64,000 nt of DNA from an uncultured Dysgonomonas sp. GTDB taxonomy: Bacteria > Bacteroidota > Bacteroidia > Bacteroidales > Dysgonomonadaceae. This document shows positions 1-9,964 of the stretch, piece after piece. How positions within the stretch are numbered: the stretch's first letter is position 1; each line of letters opens with the position of its first letter. The notes beneath the pieces are model-generated. The model was not told the DNA's origin and made no database searches. It saw nothing but the letters and a program-made list of their open reading frames with translations. Made by a program: the position numbers and the translations under genes. The stretch covers positions 20,396 to 84,395 of the forward strand of contig CALYPL010000011.1 in the NCBI GenBank assembly GCA_945273835.1, read 5' to 3'.

Positions 1-642
1 TTGCAGGTGCTGTTCTAACCAGTCGATAGACTCAGCGTCAAGGTGGTTAGTAGGCTCGTCAAGTAGCAATACATCAGGTTCTTGCAACAACAGGCGACAA
101 AGGGCTACCCGACGTGCTTCACCTCCCGAAAGGTTGGCGCACAATTGGTCTTCGGGCGGACAGCGCAATGCATCCATCGCACGCTCAAGTTTATTGTCAA
201 GATTCCACGCATCAGTAGCGTCAATAATATCCTGCAACTCGGCTTGGCGAGCCATCAGCGCATCCATCTTGTCGGCGTCTTCATAATATTCGGGTAATCC
301 GAATTTCTGGTTTATTTCTTCATATTCGTTCAGAGCGTCCACAATAGGCTGTACACCTTCCTGTACCACCTCTTTGACAGTTTTTGCAGGGTCGAGCTTA
401 GGGTCTTGCTCAAGATACCCGACCGAAAAACCTTTGTCTGAAACTATCTCGCCTTGATATTGATTATCTAATCCGGCTATGATCTTCAACAAAGTGGATT
501 TACCTGATCCGTTCAACCCGATGATGCCTATTTTGGCTCCGTAGAAAAACGAGAGGTAAATGTTTTTGAGAACTTGTTTCTGTGGTGGATAGGTTTTGCT
601 GACACCTATCATTGAAAATATTATTTTCTTATCGTCGGCCAT
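1..642 (-). CDS. ettA: Energy-dependent translational throttle protein EttA-like ABC-F ATPase (5' part)
   Basis: This gene runs off the left edge, so only the first 214 residues are visible. The start is the ATG at 640-642, giving [19 protein letters not shown], typical of EttA. The first nucleotide-binding domain has Walker [10 protein letters not shown] near residue 40, an ABC signature [13 protein letters not shown] near residue 165 and Walker [12 protein letters not shown] near residue 190; NHLD is typical of ABC-F proteins. There are no membrane segments. ABC-F proteins of this kind bind the ribosomal E site and gate translation according to ATP/ADP status. The second ATPase domain lies outside the window. 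The EttA assignment over other ABC-F types rests on the N-terminus and is fairly secure. Confidence 0.9.
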   Translation of the reverse strand, partial: MADDKKIIFSMIGVSKTYPPQKQVLKNIYLSFFYGAKIGIIGLNGSGKSTLLKIIAGLDNQYQGEIVSDKGFSVGYLEQDPKLDPAKTVKEVVQEGVQPIVDALNEYEEINQKFGLPEYYEDADKMDALMARQAELQDIIDATDAWNLDNKLERAMDALRCPPEDQLCANLSGGEARRVALCRLLLQEPDVLLLDEPTNHLDAESIDWLEQHLQ

Positions 643-684
643 ATTGGTCAATTAATAAATTAAATTTGTATTTTGTAAGAATAA

Positions 685-692
685 CAAAGATA
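685..692 (-). promoter_or_regulatory. Putative Bacteroidota -7 box for ettA
   Basis: Read on the minus strand the octamer is TATCTTTG, a perfect match to the TAnnTTTG element of Bacteroidota sigma-70 promoters, about 43 bp before the ettA start. I do not see a convincing -33 TTTG at the usual spacing, so this is only moderately supported. Confidence 0.45.
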
Positions 693-740
693 AAGATTTT
701 AAATTAAACCGAATGGCTATCGTGCTTGTTAAATGAACCG

Positions 741-2522
741 ATGAATCTCCGCCGACTGTTTATAAATATATGGCCTTATGTCAAGCCTTACAAATGGCTT
801 GTGGCTCTTGCTTTGATACTGACTTTTGTGGGTTCGCTCACGGCTCAGGTCAATGCTTGGGTATTGCGGTATGCTGTTGACAGTATCAACCGACTGGTAG
901 AGGCACATAAAGGTGTTTCCGAGGGTTTTACGATATTGATTACTATCACTGTTATACTGCTGACTAAGGAAGTGCTTAATTCTTTTATACAATTCGGGCA
1001 GAAATTCTATGGCGAGAAACTGCGAATCTTCATTTCGCGAGATTTGGCTCAAACCACCATTGAGAAAGTGCTGACCTATCGCATGGCGTATTTTTCCACA
1101 AGCGGCAACCAGCCGGGTAAGTTGCAAACTCGCATCGACCGTGGTATTGAAAGCATAACACGTCTGGTTCAGAATTTCTTTATTGATATATTACCGCTTT
1201 TCGCCAATTCAGCGGTGGCTCTGATCGTGATGTTCAATGCAAACTTTTTTATAGGTTTGGTGGGTCTTTGCGTCATCCCCATATATTACGTTGTCAGTGT
1301 CAAGCAGGCTAAAAAGTTGCAAGGGTCGAGACGTACAATCAAAGAACTGCGTGAAAATAAAAGTCAGGGTATTTTAAGTATCCTTGAGTCGATGCCTGTT
1401 ATTAAATCATTCAATAGGGAGAGCATTGAAGAAGATAAACAGATGTTGTTGCAGACTGCCCTCACCGAAGCTCAGATGAGGACACGCAAGACCAGCTTTT
1501 TGTTCGATGGGATAAAGAGTTTCATAGAGCAGATTGGTATTGTTATTATCATTATACTGACGGCTTATTTTGTGATTACGGGTAAAATGACCATCGGAGC
1601 TATTATGTTCCATATTCTGTTGTTTAACAACGTTTCTGCACCCATCAGACAGCTACATCGAATTTATGACCAGATGAACGATGCGCTTATTTATTCCGAA
1701 GGTATATTTGATGTGCTTAATGCCGACAGCGAACGAGAGCAGACAGGTAAGTACCGCCCGAATAGGGTAGAGGGTCATTTTCAGATACGAAACATTAATT
1801 TTACTTATCCCGACAATAAACAGGCAACACTGCACAATATAAATATGACCATCGAACCGGGTAAAATCACCGCTTTGGTCGGACTTTCGGGTGCGGGCAA
1901 AAGCACAATGATCAACCTGCTCGATAAATTCTATAAACCTCAGTCGGGAGTTATTCTGCTTGACGGCGTGCCTTTAGACGATTATGATACGGCTTTTTTA
2001 CGTGAAAATATCGGTTTGGTGTTGCAGAAGAACCACATTTTTAACGGAACTATCGAAGATAATATCCGTTATGGAAATCCTCATGCCACGCTTGCCGAAG
2101 TACAGGATGCCGCCCGAAAATCATACATTCACGATCAGATTATGGCTATGCCCAATGGGTATGCAACATCCGCACTCGCTTTGTCGGGCGGACAGCAACA
2201 GAAGATAGCCATAGCCCGAATGTTTTTGAAGAATCCGCCTATAATCTTTTTGGACGAACCGACTGCCAGCCTTGATGCCATTGCCACCGAACAGATAAAG
2301 AACAGTCTTGATGCAATCAAAGTCAATCGCACGGTTATTATCATATCGCACAGCATTTCACAAATTATAGATTCTGATACGATTTATGTGATGAAAGAAG
2401 GCCGAATAGTGGAGTCGGGTAAGCACGAGGATATTTACGCGCTTAACGGTGTATATAAACACATCTTCGATGCAATGGCACGAAGCCTCAACATCGATAA
2501 AATCTCTAAAACATTAGAATAA
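741..2522 (+). CDS. ABC transporter, fused permease and ATP-binding protein (exporter type)
   Basis: A half-transporter of about 593 residues. The N-terminal part (about residues 15-310) has six hydrophobic segments of a type I exporter domain. The C-terminal nucleotide-binding domain has Walker A GLSGAGKST, signature LSGGQQQKIAIAR and Walker B IIFLDEPTAS. Such proteins act as inner-membrane dimers exporting lipids, drugs or peptides; the substrate cannot be told from sequence. The frame is also open from a TTG at 726, but ATG at 741 gives a better N-terminus (MNLRRLFINIWPYVKPYKW). It is divergent from ettA and convergent with the acyl-CoA synthetase. No second half-transporter lies beside it, so a homodimer is likely. 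Confidence 0.88.
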   Translation: MNLRRLFINIWPYVKPYKWLVALALILTFVGSLTAQVNAWVLRYAVDSINRLVEAHKGVSEGFTILITITVILLTKEVLNSFIQFGQKFYGEKLRIFISRDLAQTTIEKVLTYRMAYFSTSGNQPGKLQTRIDRGIESITRLVQNFFIDILPLFANSAVALIVMFNANFFIGLVGLCVIPIYYVVSVKQAKKLQGSRRTIKELRENKSQGILSILESMPVIKSFNRESIEEDKQMLLQTALTEAQMRTRKTSFLFDGIKSFIEQIGIVIIIILTAYFVITGKMTIGAIMFHILLFNNVSAPIRQLHRIYDQMNDALIYSEGIFDVLNADSEREQTGKYRPNRVEGHFQIRNINFTYPDNKQATLHNINMTIEPGKITALVGLSGAGKSTMINLLDKFYKPQSGVILLDGVPLDDYDTAFLRENIGLVLQKNHIFNGTIEDNIRYGNPHATLAEVQDAARKSYIHDQIMAMPNGYATSALALSGGQQQKIAIARMFLKNPPIIFLDEPTASLDAIATEQIKNSLDAIKVNRTVIIISHSISQIIDSDTIYVMKEGRIVESGKHEDIYALNGVYKHIFDAMARSLNIDKISKTLE

Positions 2523-2541
2523 CATCCGTTTTTCAGGAAAC

Positions 2542-2572
2542 AAAAAACAGGAAAGGTTATCCCTTTCCTGTT
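2542..2572 (-). terminator. Intrinsic terminator between ABC exporter and acyl-CoA synthetase
   Basis: An 11-bp perfect stem (2546-2556 with 2562-2572) encloses a 5-nt loop. On the minus strand it is followed by a run of six T, so it fits termination of the acyl-CoA synthetase transcript; it could also stop the converging plus-strand transcript. Confidence 0.75.
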
Positions 2573-2594
2573 CAACAAGACTTTATTTTTTTGC

Positions 2595-4250
2595 TTATTT
2601 CTGATACAAGAAGCGTTTGATGCTCCGTTTCGGAGTTTTTTCAAACTCTTGTTGTTGAAGTCTGAAGTTTGATATCTGGCTGAAACCGGGTAATCTTTTA
2701 TTGACTGATTTGATTTCATTGGCGAAAACCTGATTGTAATCCTTTTCGGCAATATCGGCGTGTTGCAGATAATCCTTATCAGGATAGATGAGGGCAATGA
2801 TTTTCTTATCCTCTTCAATAACAAGAACTTCTGATATGTAATGAGAATTGTTCAACAGGTCTTCAATCTCTTCGGGGTAAATGTTCTGTCCCGATGGACC
2901 TAAGAACATTGTTTTGCTCCTACCTTTGATGAATATGAAATTATCCTTATCCACCGTTACAAGGTCTCCCGTATTCAACCAACCATCATCACTCAATACG
3001 GCTTTAGTCTCTTCCGGCTTTTTATAATAGCCCAACATCACGTTTTCGCCCCTTACAAACAATTCGCCCGGTTCAGTTTCAGGATTATTTGAGTTTACAC
3101 GAATTTGCATTCTGTCCACCGGACGTCCGCACGATTCGGGTTTGTAAGATTCCCAATACTCATAACTGATAAGGGGTCCGCACTCAGTCATGCCATACCC
3201 TACGGTATATGGGAAACGTATATCGCTCAGAAACTGCCCGACCTCTTTGTTTAGTGCAGCTCCACCGATAACCACTTCCACCAACTTACTTCCGAACAGA
3301 GGCAATATTTTATCGGCGGCTTTTTTATAGATTTTTTTCCTGATGAACGGAATATGCAGAAGTGTTTTAACAGGTTGTTTCTGAAACTCAGGGAATACTT
3401 TGTTTTGAATGATTTTCTCAATGATGAGCGGCACGGCAAGGACCAATGTCGGATTGACCTCCGCAAAAGCCTTCAAAATTATATGAGGCGAAGGTACTTT
3501 ATTCAGAAAATGTATATGTACGCCCTTGGCTATTGACAATAATATCTCGAAAGACAGTCCGTACATGTGAGCCATGGGCAACATGCAGACAAGTCCGTCA
3601 CCTTCTTTGACAAATGGTATCATGTCAATAGCGAATCTGGTGTTAGACCATAGACTGCGGAATGGAATCATAACCCCTTTTGGGCTGCTTGTCGTTCCTG
3701 ACGTATAATTCATTACCGCCATCTTATCAGGTATCTCATCGAAGAAGATAAGATCATTCTTGCCGAACCCGCCGGGATATTTCTTATCGAAATTTGTATG
3801 CCATTCGGAGCGGACATTGAGCATCTCAGATGACGACGATTTTTTTACTGCAAAATCATCAAGTTGGAAGATGGTGTCAACCATTGGTATTTTAGTCGGA
3901 TTGACTTTTTCCCAGATATTGTCGGCACAGAAAAATATACGTGCTTCGGAATGATTTACAATATTGTGGATACTCTCTACGTCAAAATCGTGCAAGATGG
4001 TAGTTACCACCGCACCGTAACTGATTGATGCGAAAAACACAATCGCCCAGTTGGCACAGTTGCGACCACATAAGGCAATTTTGTCATCAGGCTTAACCTC
4101 CAACGCATCGAAGAGCATATGCACTTCCATTATTTTGCGGGCAAAATCGGCGTAAGAGATGGTTTCACCGTCATAATCAGTCAGAGCAGACCGATCCCAG
4201 TTGTTAATAATTCCGTTTCTTATTAGCGTTAGAAATTTTTTATCTTCCAT
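2595..4250 (-). CDS. AMP-dependent acyl-CoA synthetase/ligase
   Basis: A 551-residue member of the ANL adenylate-forming superfamily. It carries the P-loop YTSGTTSSPKG (about residues 182-192), GYGMTECGP, LNTGDL and a C-terminal KGRSKTMFLGPSGQNIYPEEIE segment. The family activates a carboxylate with ATP to an acyl-adenylate, then transfers it to CoA; length and motifs fit medium/long-chain fatty acid-CoA ligases. There is no signal peptide, so it is cytosolic or membrane-peripheral. It is a single-gene unit ending in the hairpin at 2542-2572. The exact acyl substrate is unknown. Confidence 0.87.
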   Translation of the reverse strand: MEDKKFLTLIRNGIINNWDRSALTDYDGETISYADFARKIMEVHMLFDALEVKPDDKIALCGRNCANWAIVFFASISYGAVVTTILHDFDVESIHNIVNHSEARIFFCADNIWEKVNPTKIPMVDTIFQLDDFAVKKSSSSEMLNVRSEWHTNFDKKYPGGFGKNDLIFFDEIPDKMAVMNYTSGTTSSPKGVMIPFRSLWSNTRFAIDMIPFVKEGDGLVCMLPMAHMYGLSFEILLSIAKGVHIHFLNKVPSPHIILKAFAEVNPTLVLAVPLIIEKIIQNKVFPEFQKQPVKTLLHIPFIRKKIYKKAADKILPLFGSKLVEVVIGGAALNKEVGQFLSDIRFPYTVGYGMTECGPLISYEYWESYKPESCGRPVDRMQIRVNSNNPETEPGELFVRGENVMLGYYKKPEETKAVLSDDGWLNTGDLVTVDKDNFIFIKGRSKTMFLGPSGQNIYPEEIEDLLNNSHYISEVLVIEEDKKIIALIYPDKDYLQHADIAEKDYNQVFANEIKSVNKRLPGFSQISNFRLQQQEFEKTPKRSIKRFLYQK

Positions 4251-4585
4251 ATAGTTAAATATTCTTTAGTCTGACAGCACAAAAGTAATTAAAAAATACA
4301 CTAAACTTAATATTCGATTCTTAAATCAATTACCCGACAACTTATTATAATAATAACATATCTGATTATTAAGTATTTCTTTTAATTAACGAAATATAAC
4401 ATAATATTATTGAAGTAATGTTCCTGAAATAAAATTTTAAGGACTATAATAACTTTTCACATAAAATGTCATAATCGCAATTTCATCATAGAAATAATAA
4501 ACCGGACATAGATTGCATATACCGCTAAAAAATAAATAAGCAACACTTTCTTGACTTTGTACACGACGACAATAGGACACATCGG

Positions 4586-4622
4586 ACAAAATACCCCCCG
4601 TCTTAAAACAAAATACCCCCCG
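4586..4622 (+). promoter_or_regulatory. 22-bp-period direct repeat, candidate PUL regulator operator
   Basis: The 15-mer ACAAAATACCCCCCG occurs twice, at 4586-4600 and 4608-4622, 22 bp start to start (about two helical turns). The copies lie about 20 bp upstream of a near-consensus -7 box and 75-110 bp upstream of susC. Same-face direct repeats beside the promoter are what an AraC-type or hybrid two-component activator would bind. The role is inferred from position and periodicity. Confidence 0.6.
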
Positions 4623-4642
4623 CCTTTAAAAATGTGATGACC

Positions 4643-4650
4643 TATAATTG
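4643..4650 (+). promoter_or_regulatory. Putative -7 box of the PUL promoter
   Basis: TATAATTG differs from the TAnnTTTG consensus by one base and sits about 46 bp before the susC ATG. No good -33 TTTG is present, which fits an activator-dependent promoter with the repeats at 4586-4622 just upstream. Confidence 0.4.
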
Positions 4651-4695
4651 TATCTGTAAATAGTCATTATAGAATTCTAACTTTAATCTAATACT

Positions 4696-7600
4696 ATGCA
4701 AAAATCAAAAGCAATAGCTTTGTCGATTATTGGAGTTTTACTATGCTTCATTTTTAACCAGCCTGTCTTTGCCCAACAAAAAAAAGAAATAAGCGGTACA
4801 GTTACCGATTTGAAAGGCGACCCCCTTATTGGCGTGTCGGTTACCCTGAAAGAAATTTCGGGAGTAGGAGCAATAACCGATTTGGACGGAAAATATCAAT
4901 TGTCCGTACCCGCTAACGCTAAAACACTTGTAGCGGCATATATTGGCATGAAATCCAAAGAAATGCCAATTAAAGGCACGACAATTAATTTCACACTCGA
5001 AGAAAATTCATCCGAATTAGACGAGGTAGTAGTAATCGGTTATGGAAGTGTGAAAAAACGAGACTTGACAGGACCCGTGAGCTCGTTAACAGGCGATGTG
5101 CTGACCAAAGCGCCCGTTTCAAATGCCGCGGAAGCCCTTACAGGACGGTTAGCCGGAGTGCAGATAACCACATCCGACGGTTCGCCCGATGCCAAAATGA
5201 TAATACGTGTGCGAGGAGGTGGCTCGGTAACAGGCGACAACTCTCCATTATATATAGTAGACGGTTTCCCTGTATCAAGTATAAATGACGTATCCACATC
5301 GGACATACAAACCATAGATGTGTTAAAAGATGCTTCATCAACAGCTATTTACGGTTCGCAAGGAGCTAACGGAGTGGTTATTATCACAACCAAAAGCGCG
5401 CAAGGCGGAAAAACGGTCATATCCTATAACGGATATTTACAAGCTAAGAAACTATCCAAAAGAATGAAAGTCTTAGACCCTTACGAATTTGTGATGTTCA
5501 ATTACGAAGCGGCGGCGTTTGACGGTGAAAAAGGAGTAAGCGACTTTGAAAAGAAATATGGTGTATGGGGCGATTTAGACCTCTATAAATACCAGAAAGG
5601 CATAGACTGGCAAGACGACCTTTTCGGGGCGAACGTGTTGTCATACCAGCACAATCTGAGCATAAACGGCGGTAGCGATAAAACCAAATTCGGGCTGAGC
5701 GCCACATGGAATAAGAACGGCGGGCTGATGCCAAGCAACGACTACGAGCGAATAAACGTCAACTTCAAACTGAACCATCAAATTTCCAAAACACTTCGTT
5801 TCTCAGTCAATGCACGTATAATAGACAGCGAAACAAACGGTAACGGAACAGCAGGCGGATCATACAAAGTCAGAACAAGCGATGCCGTAACCAAACCCGC
5901 TACAAAAGGAGTGGACGGGTTCAGAATAGTTGATCCAGGAACAATGACAGACGACGAATATCAGCAGTGGCTCAAATCAAACGTATCACTTAGCGAACAA
6001 GCACAATGGTACTGGAAACGTAAGAACGAACGCACTTTCAACTTTACGGGAAGTGTGGATTGGGATATATTCAAATGGCTAAGTTACCGATTTGAGGCAG
6101 GATATGAATACGGCTTCAACGAACAAAAAAATTGGTGGGGACAATATACCACAAATGCGTCTTACGTCGGAGGGCTTCCCTTAGCCGATTGGGATAAAAC
6201 CAATCGCAACGTTTTGCGCATGGCAAATACGCTGACATGGAACAAAAAATTCGGCGATCATTCAGTTAATGTGATGGCAGGACAGGAGATAATCTCACGG
6301 CAGAGCAATAATAACTATATGTACGGCACACGCTTCTCGAAAGAACTTTCGCCCGAAAAAGTCTTTGCCAATATGGGGTTGTCGGCAGGATCAACAACAA
6401 TAACCAGTTACGTCAGTCCCGACGATAACCTTGCCTCGTTTTTCGGACGGGTAGGCTACAACTATCTTGAAAAATATCTGCTGACGATGACATTACGTGC
6501 CGATGGATCGTCAAAATTTCCCGCCGGTAACCGATGGGGAACATTTCCGTCCGTTGCAGTAGCTTGGCGTATGCTCGAAGAACCATTCATGCAGAAAACA
6601 AAAGACTATCTCTCTAACCTCAAACTGCGTTTCAGTTACGGCGAAGCAGGAAACAACCGCATAAGCAGTACGCTTTATCAGTTGGACTATGGTATAAAAA
6701 CACAAAAAACATACGGTTTGGGTGATGTAGCCAATAACTATTACGCAGCAACAAACTCGCAGATGCCCAATCCAAACCTGAAATGGGAAACAACCATAAC
6801 CCGCAATCTTGGGTTGGATATCGGACTGTGGGACGAACGCCTGACGCTGACAGCCGAAGCATATTGGAATACGGCGAAAGATTTGCTTATTGAACGCAAT
6901 ATCGTTGCACCCGGCTACAAAACAATGGTCGAAAACACGGCGCAAACCTCTAACAAAGGATTTGAAATGACGTTAAATGCCAACATAATCAACAAAAAAG
7001 ACTTCTTTCTAACCGCCAATTTCAATATCGGATTCAATAAATCCAATGTAGATAAAATAGCCAATGGTTTATCCATGCAGGAATACGCTTCGGGATGGGC
7101 GGGAACAGACCTCAAAGGGATGAACGACTACCGTATCATAGTCGGAAAACCGGTCGGACAAATCTATGGATGGGTAACAGACGGCTATTATACGACGAAC
7201 GATTTTTCACGATACGATGAGGCAACAAATAAATACATTCTGAAAGACGGCGTAGCCGAAACACGTCAACTGGGCGGTAAGATCGGGGTACGACCCGGTA
7301 CCATTAAACTGAAAGATCTGAACGGAGATAATGTTGTGGACGATAAAGACCGTACCGTCATAGGCAACACAAACCCGGACTTCACAGGAGGATTTGGATT
7401 CAACGGCGGATGGAAAGGCATAGACTTTACCGTAATGTTCAATTTTGTCTATGGCAATGATATATACAATGCAAATAAAATAATCGGAGCACAACAATAC
7501 CGCACAGGCACATATCAGGCAAACCTCTTGTCGTTCATGGATGGTGGTAACCGATATACATATTTAGACCGTTCATCAGGCAGATTAGTTACCGATCTGG

Positions 7601-7962
7601 CAACATTGGCAGAAATGAATGAAGGATCAAATGCCAAAGAATACTGGTCGCCCCTGTCCTTTGGCAATTCAACCGTTATGCCGCACTCGTGGGCAATCGA
7701 AGATGCTTCGTTTCTCCGATTGCAGAATGTGACCGTAGGATATACATTCCCTAAAAAAATGACCAGAAAATTTATGTGCGATCAAGTTCGCCTCTATTGT
7801 ACCCTCAACAATCTCTGGGTATGGACAAGCTATTCGGGTTACGATCCCGAAGTATCTTCGCCCGTGAGAGGAAGCTCCACATCAGGACTTACCCCCGGAG
7901 TTGATTATTCAGCATACCCAAAAAGTTTCTCATATACATTTGGCGTAAACCTAACCTTCTAA
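4696..7962 (+). CDS. susC-like: SusC-like TonB-dependent outer-membrane oligosaccharide transporter
   Basis: 1088 residues. A signal peptide ending FNQPVFAQ (about residue 27) is followed by a CarboxypepD-regulatory-like domain (ISGTVTDLKGDPLIGVSV), the TonB-box region DEVVVIGYG near residue 110, a plug domain with IYGSQGANGVVIITTK, and a 22-strand-type barrel ending in SYTFGVNLTF with a terminal aromatic. SusC proteins form the outer-membrane pore of a SusCD complex and import oligosaccharides using TonB energy. It is the first gene of a co-directional cluster with pectin enzymes, and susD begins 19 bp after its stop, so the substrate is probably a homogalacturonan or rhamnogalacturonan fragment. 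No frameshift is seen. Confidence 0.96.
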   Translation: MQKSKAIALSIIGVLLCFIFNQPVFAQQKKEISGTVTDLKGDPLIGVSVTLKEISGVGAITDLDGKYQLSVPANAKTLVAAYIGMKSKEMPIKGTTINFTLEENSSELDEVVVIGYGSVKKRDLTGPVSSLTGDVLTKAPVSNAAEALTGRLAGVQITTSDGSPDAKMIIRVRGGGSVTGDNSPLYIVDGFPVSSINDVSTSDIQTIDVLKDASSTAIYGSQGANGVVIITTKSAQGGKTVISYNGYLQAKKLSKRMKVLDPYEFVMFNYEAAAFDGEKGVSDFEKKYGVWGDLDLYKYQKGIDWQDDLFGANVLSYQHNLSINGGSDKTKFGLSATWNKNGGLMPSNDYERINVNFKLNHQISKTLRFSVNARIIDSETNGNGTAGGSYKVRTSDAVTKPATKGVDGFRIVDPGTMTDDEYQQWLKSNVSLSEQAQWYWKRKNERTFNFTGSVDWDIFKWLSYRFEAGYEYGFNEQKNWWGQYTTNASYVGGLPLADWDKTNRNVLRMANTLTWNKKFGDHSVNVMAGQEIISRQSNNNYMYGTRFSKELSPEKVFANMGLSAGSTTITSYVSPDDNLASFFGRVGYNYLEKYLLTMTLRADGSSKFPAGNRWGTFPSVAVAWRMLEEPFMQKTKDYLSNLKLRFSYGEAGNNRISSTLYQLDYGIKTQKTYGLGDVANNYYAATNSQMPNPNLKWETTITRNLGLDIGLWDERLTLTAEAYWNTAKDLLIERNIVAPGYKTMVENTAQTSNKGFEMTLNANIINKKDFFLTANFNIGFNKSNVDKIANGLSMQEYASGWAGTDLKGMNDYRIIVGKPVGQIYGWVTDGYYTTNDFSRYDEATNKYILKDGVAETRQLGGKIGVRPGTIKLKDLNGDNVVDDKDRTVIGNTNPDFTGGFGFNGGWKGIDFTVMFNFVYGNDIYNANKIIGAQQYRTGTYQANLLSFMDGGNRYTYLDRSSGRLVTDLATLAEMNEGSNAKEYWSPLSFGNSTVMPHSWAIEDASFLRLQNVTVGYTFPKKMTRKFMCDQVRLYCTLNNLWVWTSYSGYDPEVSSPVRGSSTSGLTPGVDYSAYPKSFSYTFGVNLTF

Positions 7963-7981
7963 TCCGAAAACAATACCCAAA

Positions 7982-9934
7982 ATGAAAAAATATATAATCA
8001 TACTTGTATGTGGCTTGCTATTTGCATTCACATCCTGCGGAGATTTTTTAGATGTTGATTCGCCCTCAGCTTTTCCGCCCCACTACGTTTTCTCAAATTC
8101 CGAAGAAACCAAAAAAGAACTCATGGGAGTATATGCCATGTTTGCCCAAGACTCCTATACATCCCGAATGTCAGCCGTATGGATGCAGAACACGGACGTT
8201 GAAGTATCCTTGCCCGGTGCAAACCCCGAAGGAAATCGCCGTGACATCTGGAGCCTCGAAGGCGGAAGGCTCGAAGGCTTTAAAGACATCTTCAACTCAT
8301 GGCAGGACAATTATCTGGCGATAGATCGTGCCAACCAATGTATCGAAGGAATATCGCACAGTCCGATTGCAAACGAACCTGCTATGAAAATGATGCTCGG
8401 CGAAGCATACTGCCTGCGTGCCTATCGTTATTTTCTGCTATGCAACTTCTGGGGCGATGTACCCTATTTTCGGGAAGCCGCAAAGTACGGCAGTGAACTG
8501 GATAAACCGAAGACCGACAAAAATTATATCTATACCGGCATCTTGCAAGACATGATCAATGTTGAAAGCAATATGTACTTTGCCGACCAGTTCGGCGATG
8601 GCATTGAACGCATGAACAGAGAATTTGCTTTGGGGCTTATAGCCCGCATAGCCCTGTTCAGAGCAGGATATGGTACTACCAAAGACGGATCGATGAAACG
8701 CGCCGATGATTATATGGACGTGGCAGGCGATGCCGGACTTGCAGTAAAATATACTTACAACGGAGTAGAAAAGACCGCTCGTACGTCGGGCGAATACTAC
8801 CAGTTGGCAAAAGATTATTGCGAAAAGCTGATTACACTGAAAGACCGTGCGTTGAATCCCGACTTTATGTCGATCTTCAAAAACGAATGCGAATGGGTAA
8901 AAAAAGTAAATGACGATGTGCTTTACGAAGTAGCCTATGGCGATGTGAACGGCGGTGGTGATGTGGGTTGGTGTATCGGTGTGGCGGTGACTGGCGGTTC
9001 AAAAGGAAAAACCACAATTCAGGTAGGACTTAGTCCCGCTTACTATTACTCTTTCGATCGGAGCGATTTGCGCCGTGATGCCACAGTGTCAAAAATCTCA
9101 TATACCGACGATAAAAATCAGGCGGTAGTGTCACCCACATCACTTGGTGTAGCCAAATGGAACAGATTGTGGCTCAAATCGAATCCCGGAGCAGAATCAT
9201 CCAAAGGAACAGGAATCAATTGGCCGCTGATGCGCTATTCAGACATACTGCTGATGTTGGCAGAAGCAGAAAACGAACTTAACGGTCCGACACAATTAGC
9301 TAAAAACGCATTGTCGAGAGTAAGAGAAAGAGCCTTCAGTGCGACAGACAGAAATAAGAAAGTTACCGAATATGTTAATAATCTGACCTCGAAAGAGCAA
9401 TTTTTCAACGCCGTTGTAGACGAAAGAGCGTGGGAATTTGGCGGAGAATGCCTTAGAAAATTCGATCTCGGACGTTGGAATATCTACGGCAAAAAGATAA
9501 TAGAGACCAAAACTATCCTCGATAATATAGGTAAAGCCGCTTACGAACTGAACCTTAACGATCCGAACGTGGCGAAATATACCGACTATGCCGATGTTAT
9601 TTACTATCAGAAAAAAAATGGAACAATCGTTTTCCTCAACGATTACTACAAGGCGACAGAAATACCACAAAAAGTAGTTGATGCCAAAGAGCTTGATAAA
9701 CCCGGCAACGCCGATGCCTATGCTAAGATAGATTGGGGCAGAGCATTATATAAGCGGGTTGGAAAAGCCGAACCATACACTTACGAGAGTGCCGACCTGA
9801 CACAGCGAAGCTGGCGGGGATATACCGACCCGACAGGTATAGCACCCGTACCCTTTTTGTTGCCAATATCGTCAAGCACGGTGGGCGATAGCAAATTCCT
9901 TAATAATGACGGTTACGGACTTGTAACAAAATAA
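7982..9934 (+). CDS. susD-like: SusD/RagB-family outer-membrane glycan-binding lipoprotein
   Basis: 650 residues. The signal peptide ends in lipobox FTSC (Cys19), followed by GDFLDVDSPSAF, a typical SusD N-terminus. The helical TPR-like RagB core includes the segment ALSRVRERAF and a C-terminal region with DERAWEFGGECLRKFDLGRW. SusD caps the SusC pore and hands oligosaccharides to it. The gene lies 19 bp after susC and 30 bp before the next lipoprotein gene, in the same presumed operon. At 650 residues it is somewhat longer than starch SusD, as is common for pectin PULs. Confidence 0.96.
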   Translation: MKKYIIILVCGLLFAFTSCGDFLDVDSPSAFPPHYVFSNSEETKKELMGVYAMFAQDSYTSRMSAVWMQNTDVEVSLPGANPEGNRRDIWSLEGGRLEGFKDIFNSWQDNYLAIDRANQCIEGISHSPIANEPAMKMMLGEAYCLRAYRYFLLCNFWGDVPYFREAAKYGSELDKPKTDKNYIYTGILQDMINVESNMYFADQFGDGIERMNREFALGLIARIALFRAGYGTTKDGSMKRADDYMDVAGDAGLAVKYTYNGVEKTARTSGEYYQLAKDYCEKLITLKDRALNPDFMSIFKNECEWVKKVNDDVLYEVAYGDVNGGGDVGWCIGVAVTGGSKGKTTIQVGLSPAYYYSFDRSDLRRDATVSKISYTDDKNQAVVSPTSLGVAKWNRLWLKSNPGAESSKGTGINWPLMRYSDILLMLAEAENELNGPTQLAKNALSRVRERAFSATDRNKKVTEYVNNLTSKEQFFNAVVDERAWEFGGECLRKFDLGRWNIYGKKIIETKTILDNIGKAAYELNLNDPNVAKYTDYADVIYYQKKNGTIVFLNDYYKATEIPQKVVDAKELDKPGNADAYAKIDWGRALYKRVGKAEPYTYESADLTQRSWRGYTDPTGIAPVPFLLPISSSTVGDSKFLNNDGYGLVTK

Positions 9935-9964
9935 GAATGCCAACAACATTAAGCCTTTAAAAAC

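Larger units (their letters stand above)
4251..4695. other. 445-bp intergenic region upstream of the pectin PUL
   Basis: AT-rich and without a credible ORF. Its first part is the 5' flank of the minus-strand acyl-CoA synthetase gene. Its last 110 bp hold the direct repeat at 4586-4622 and the presumed PUL promoter. Nothing else is recognisable. Confidence 0.6.

Noticed and set aside
726..740. TTG start for the ABC exporter
   Set aside because: ATG at 741 gives a family-like N-terminus and needs no rare start codon.
4586..4622. CRISPR-like repeat
   Set aside because: Only two copies of a 15-mer with a 7-bp gap; spacing fits operator sites, not an array.
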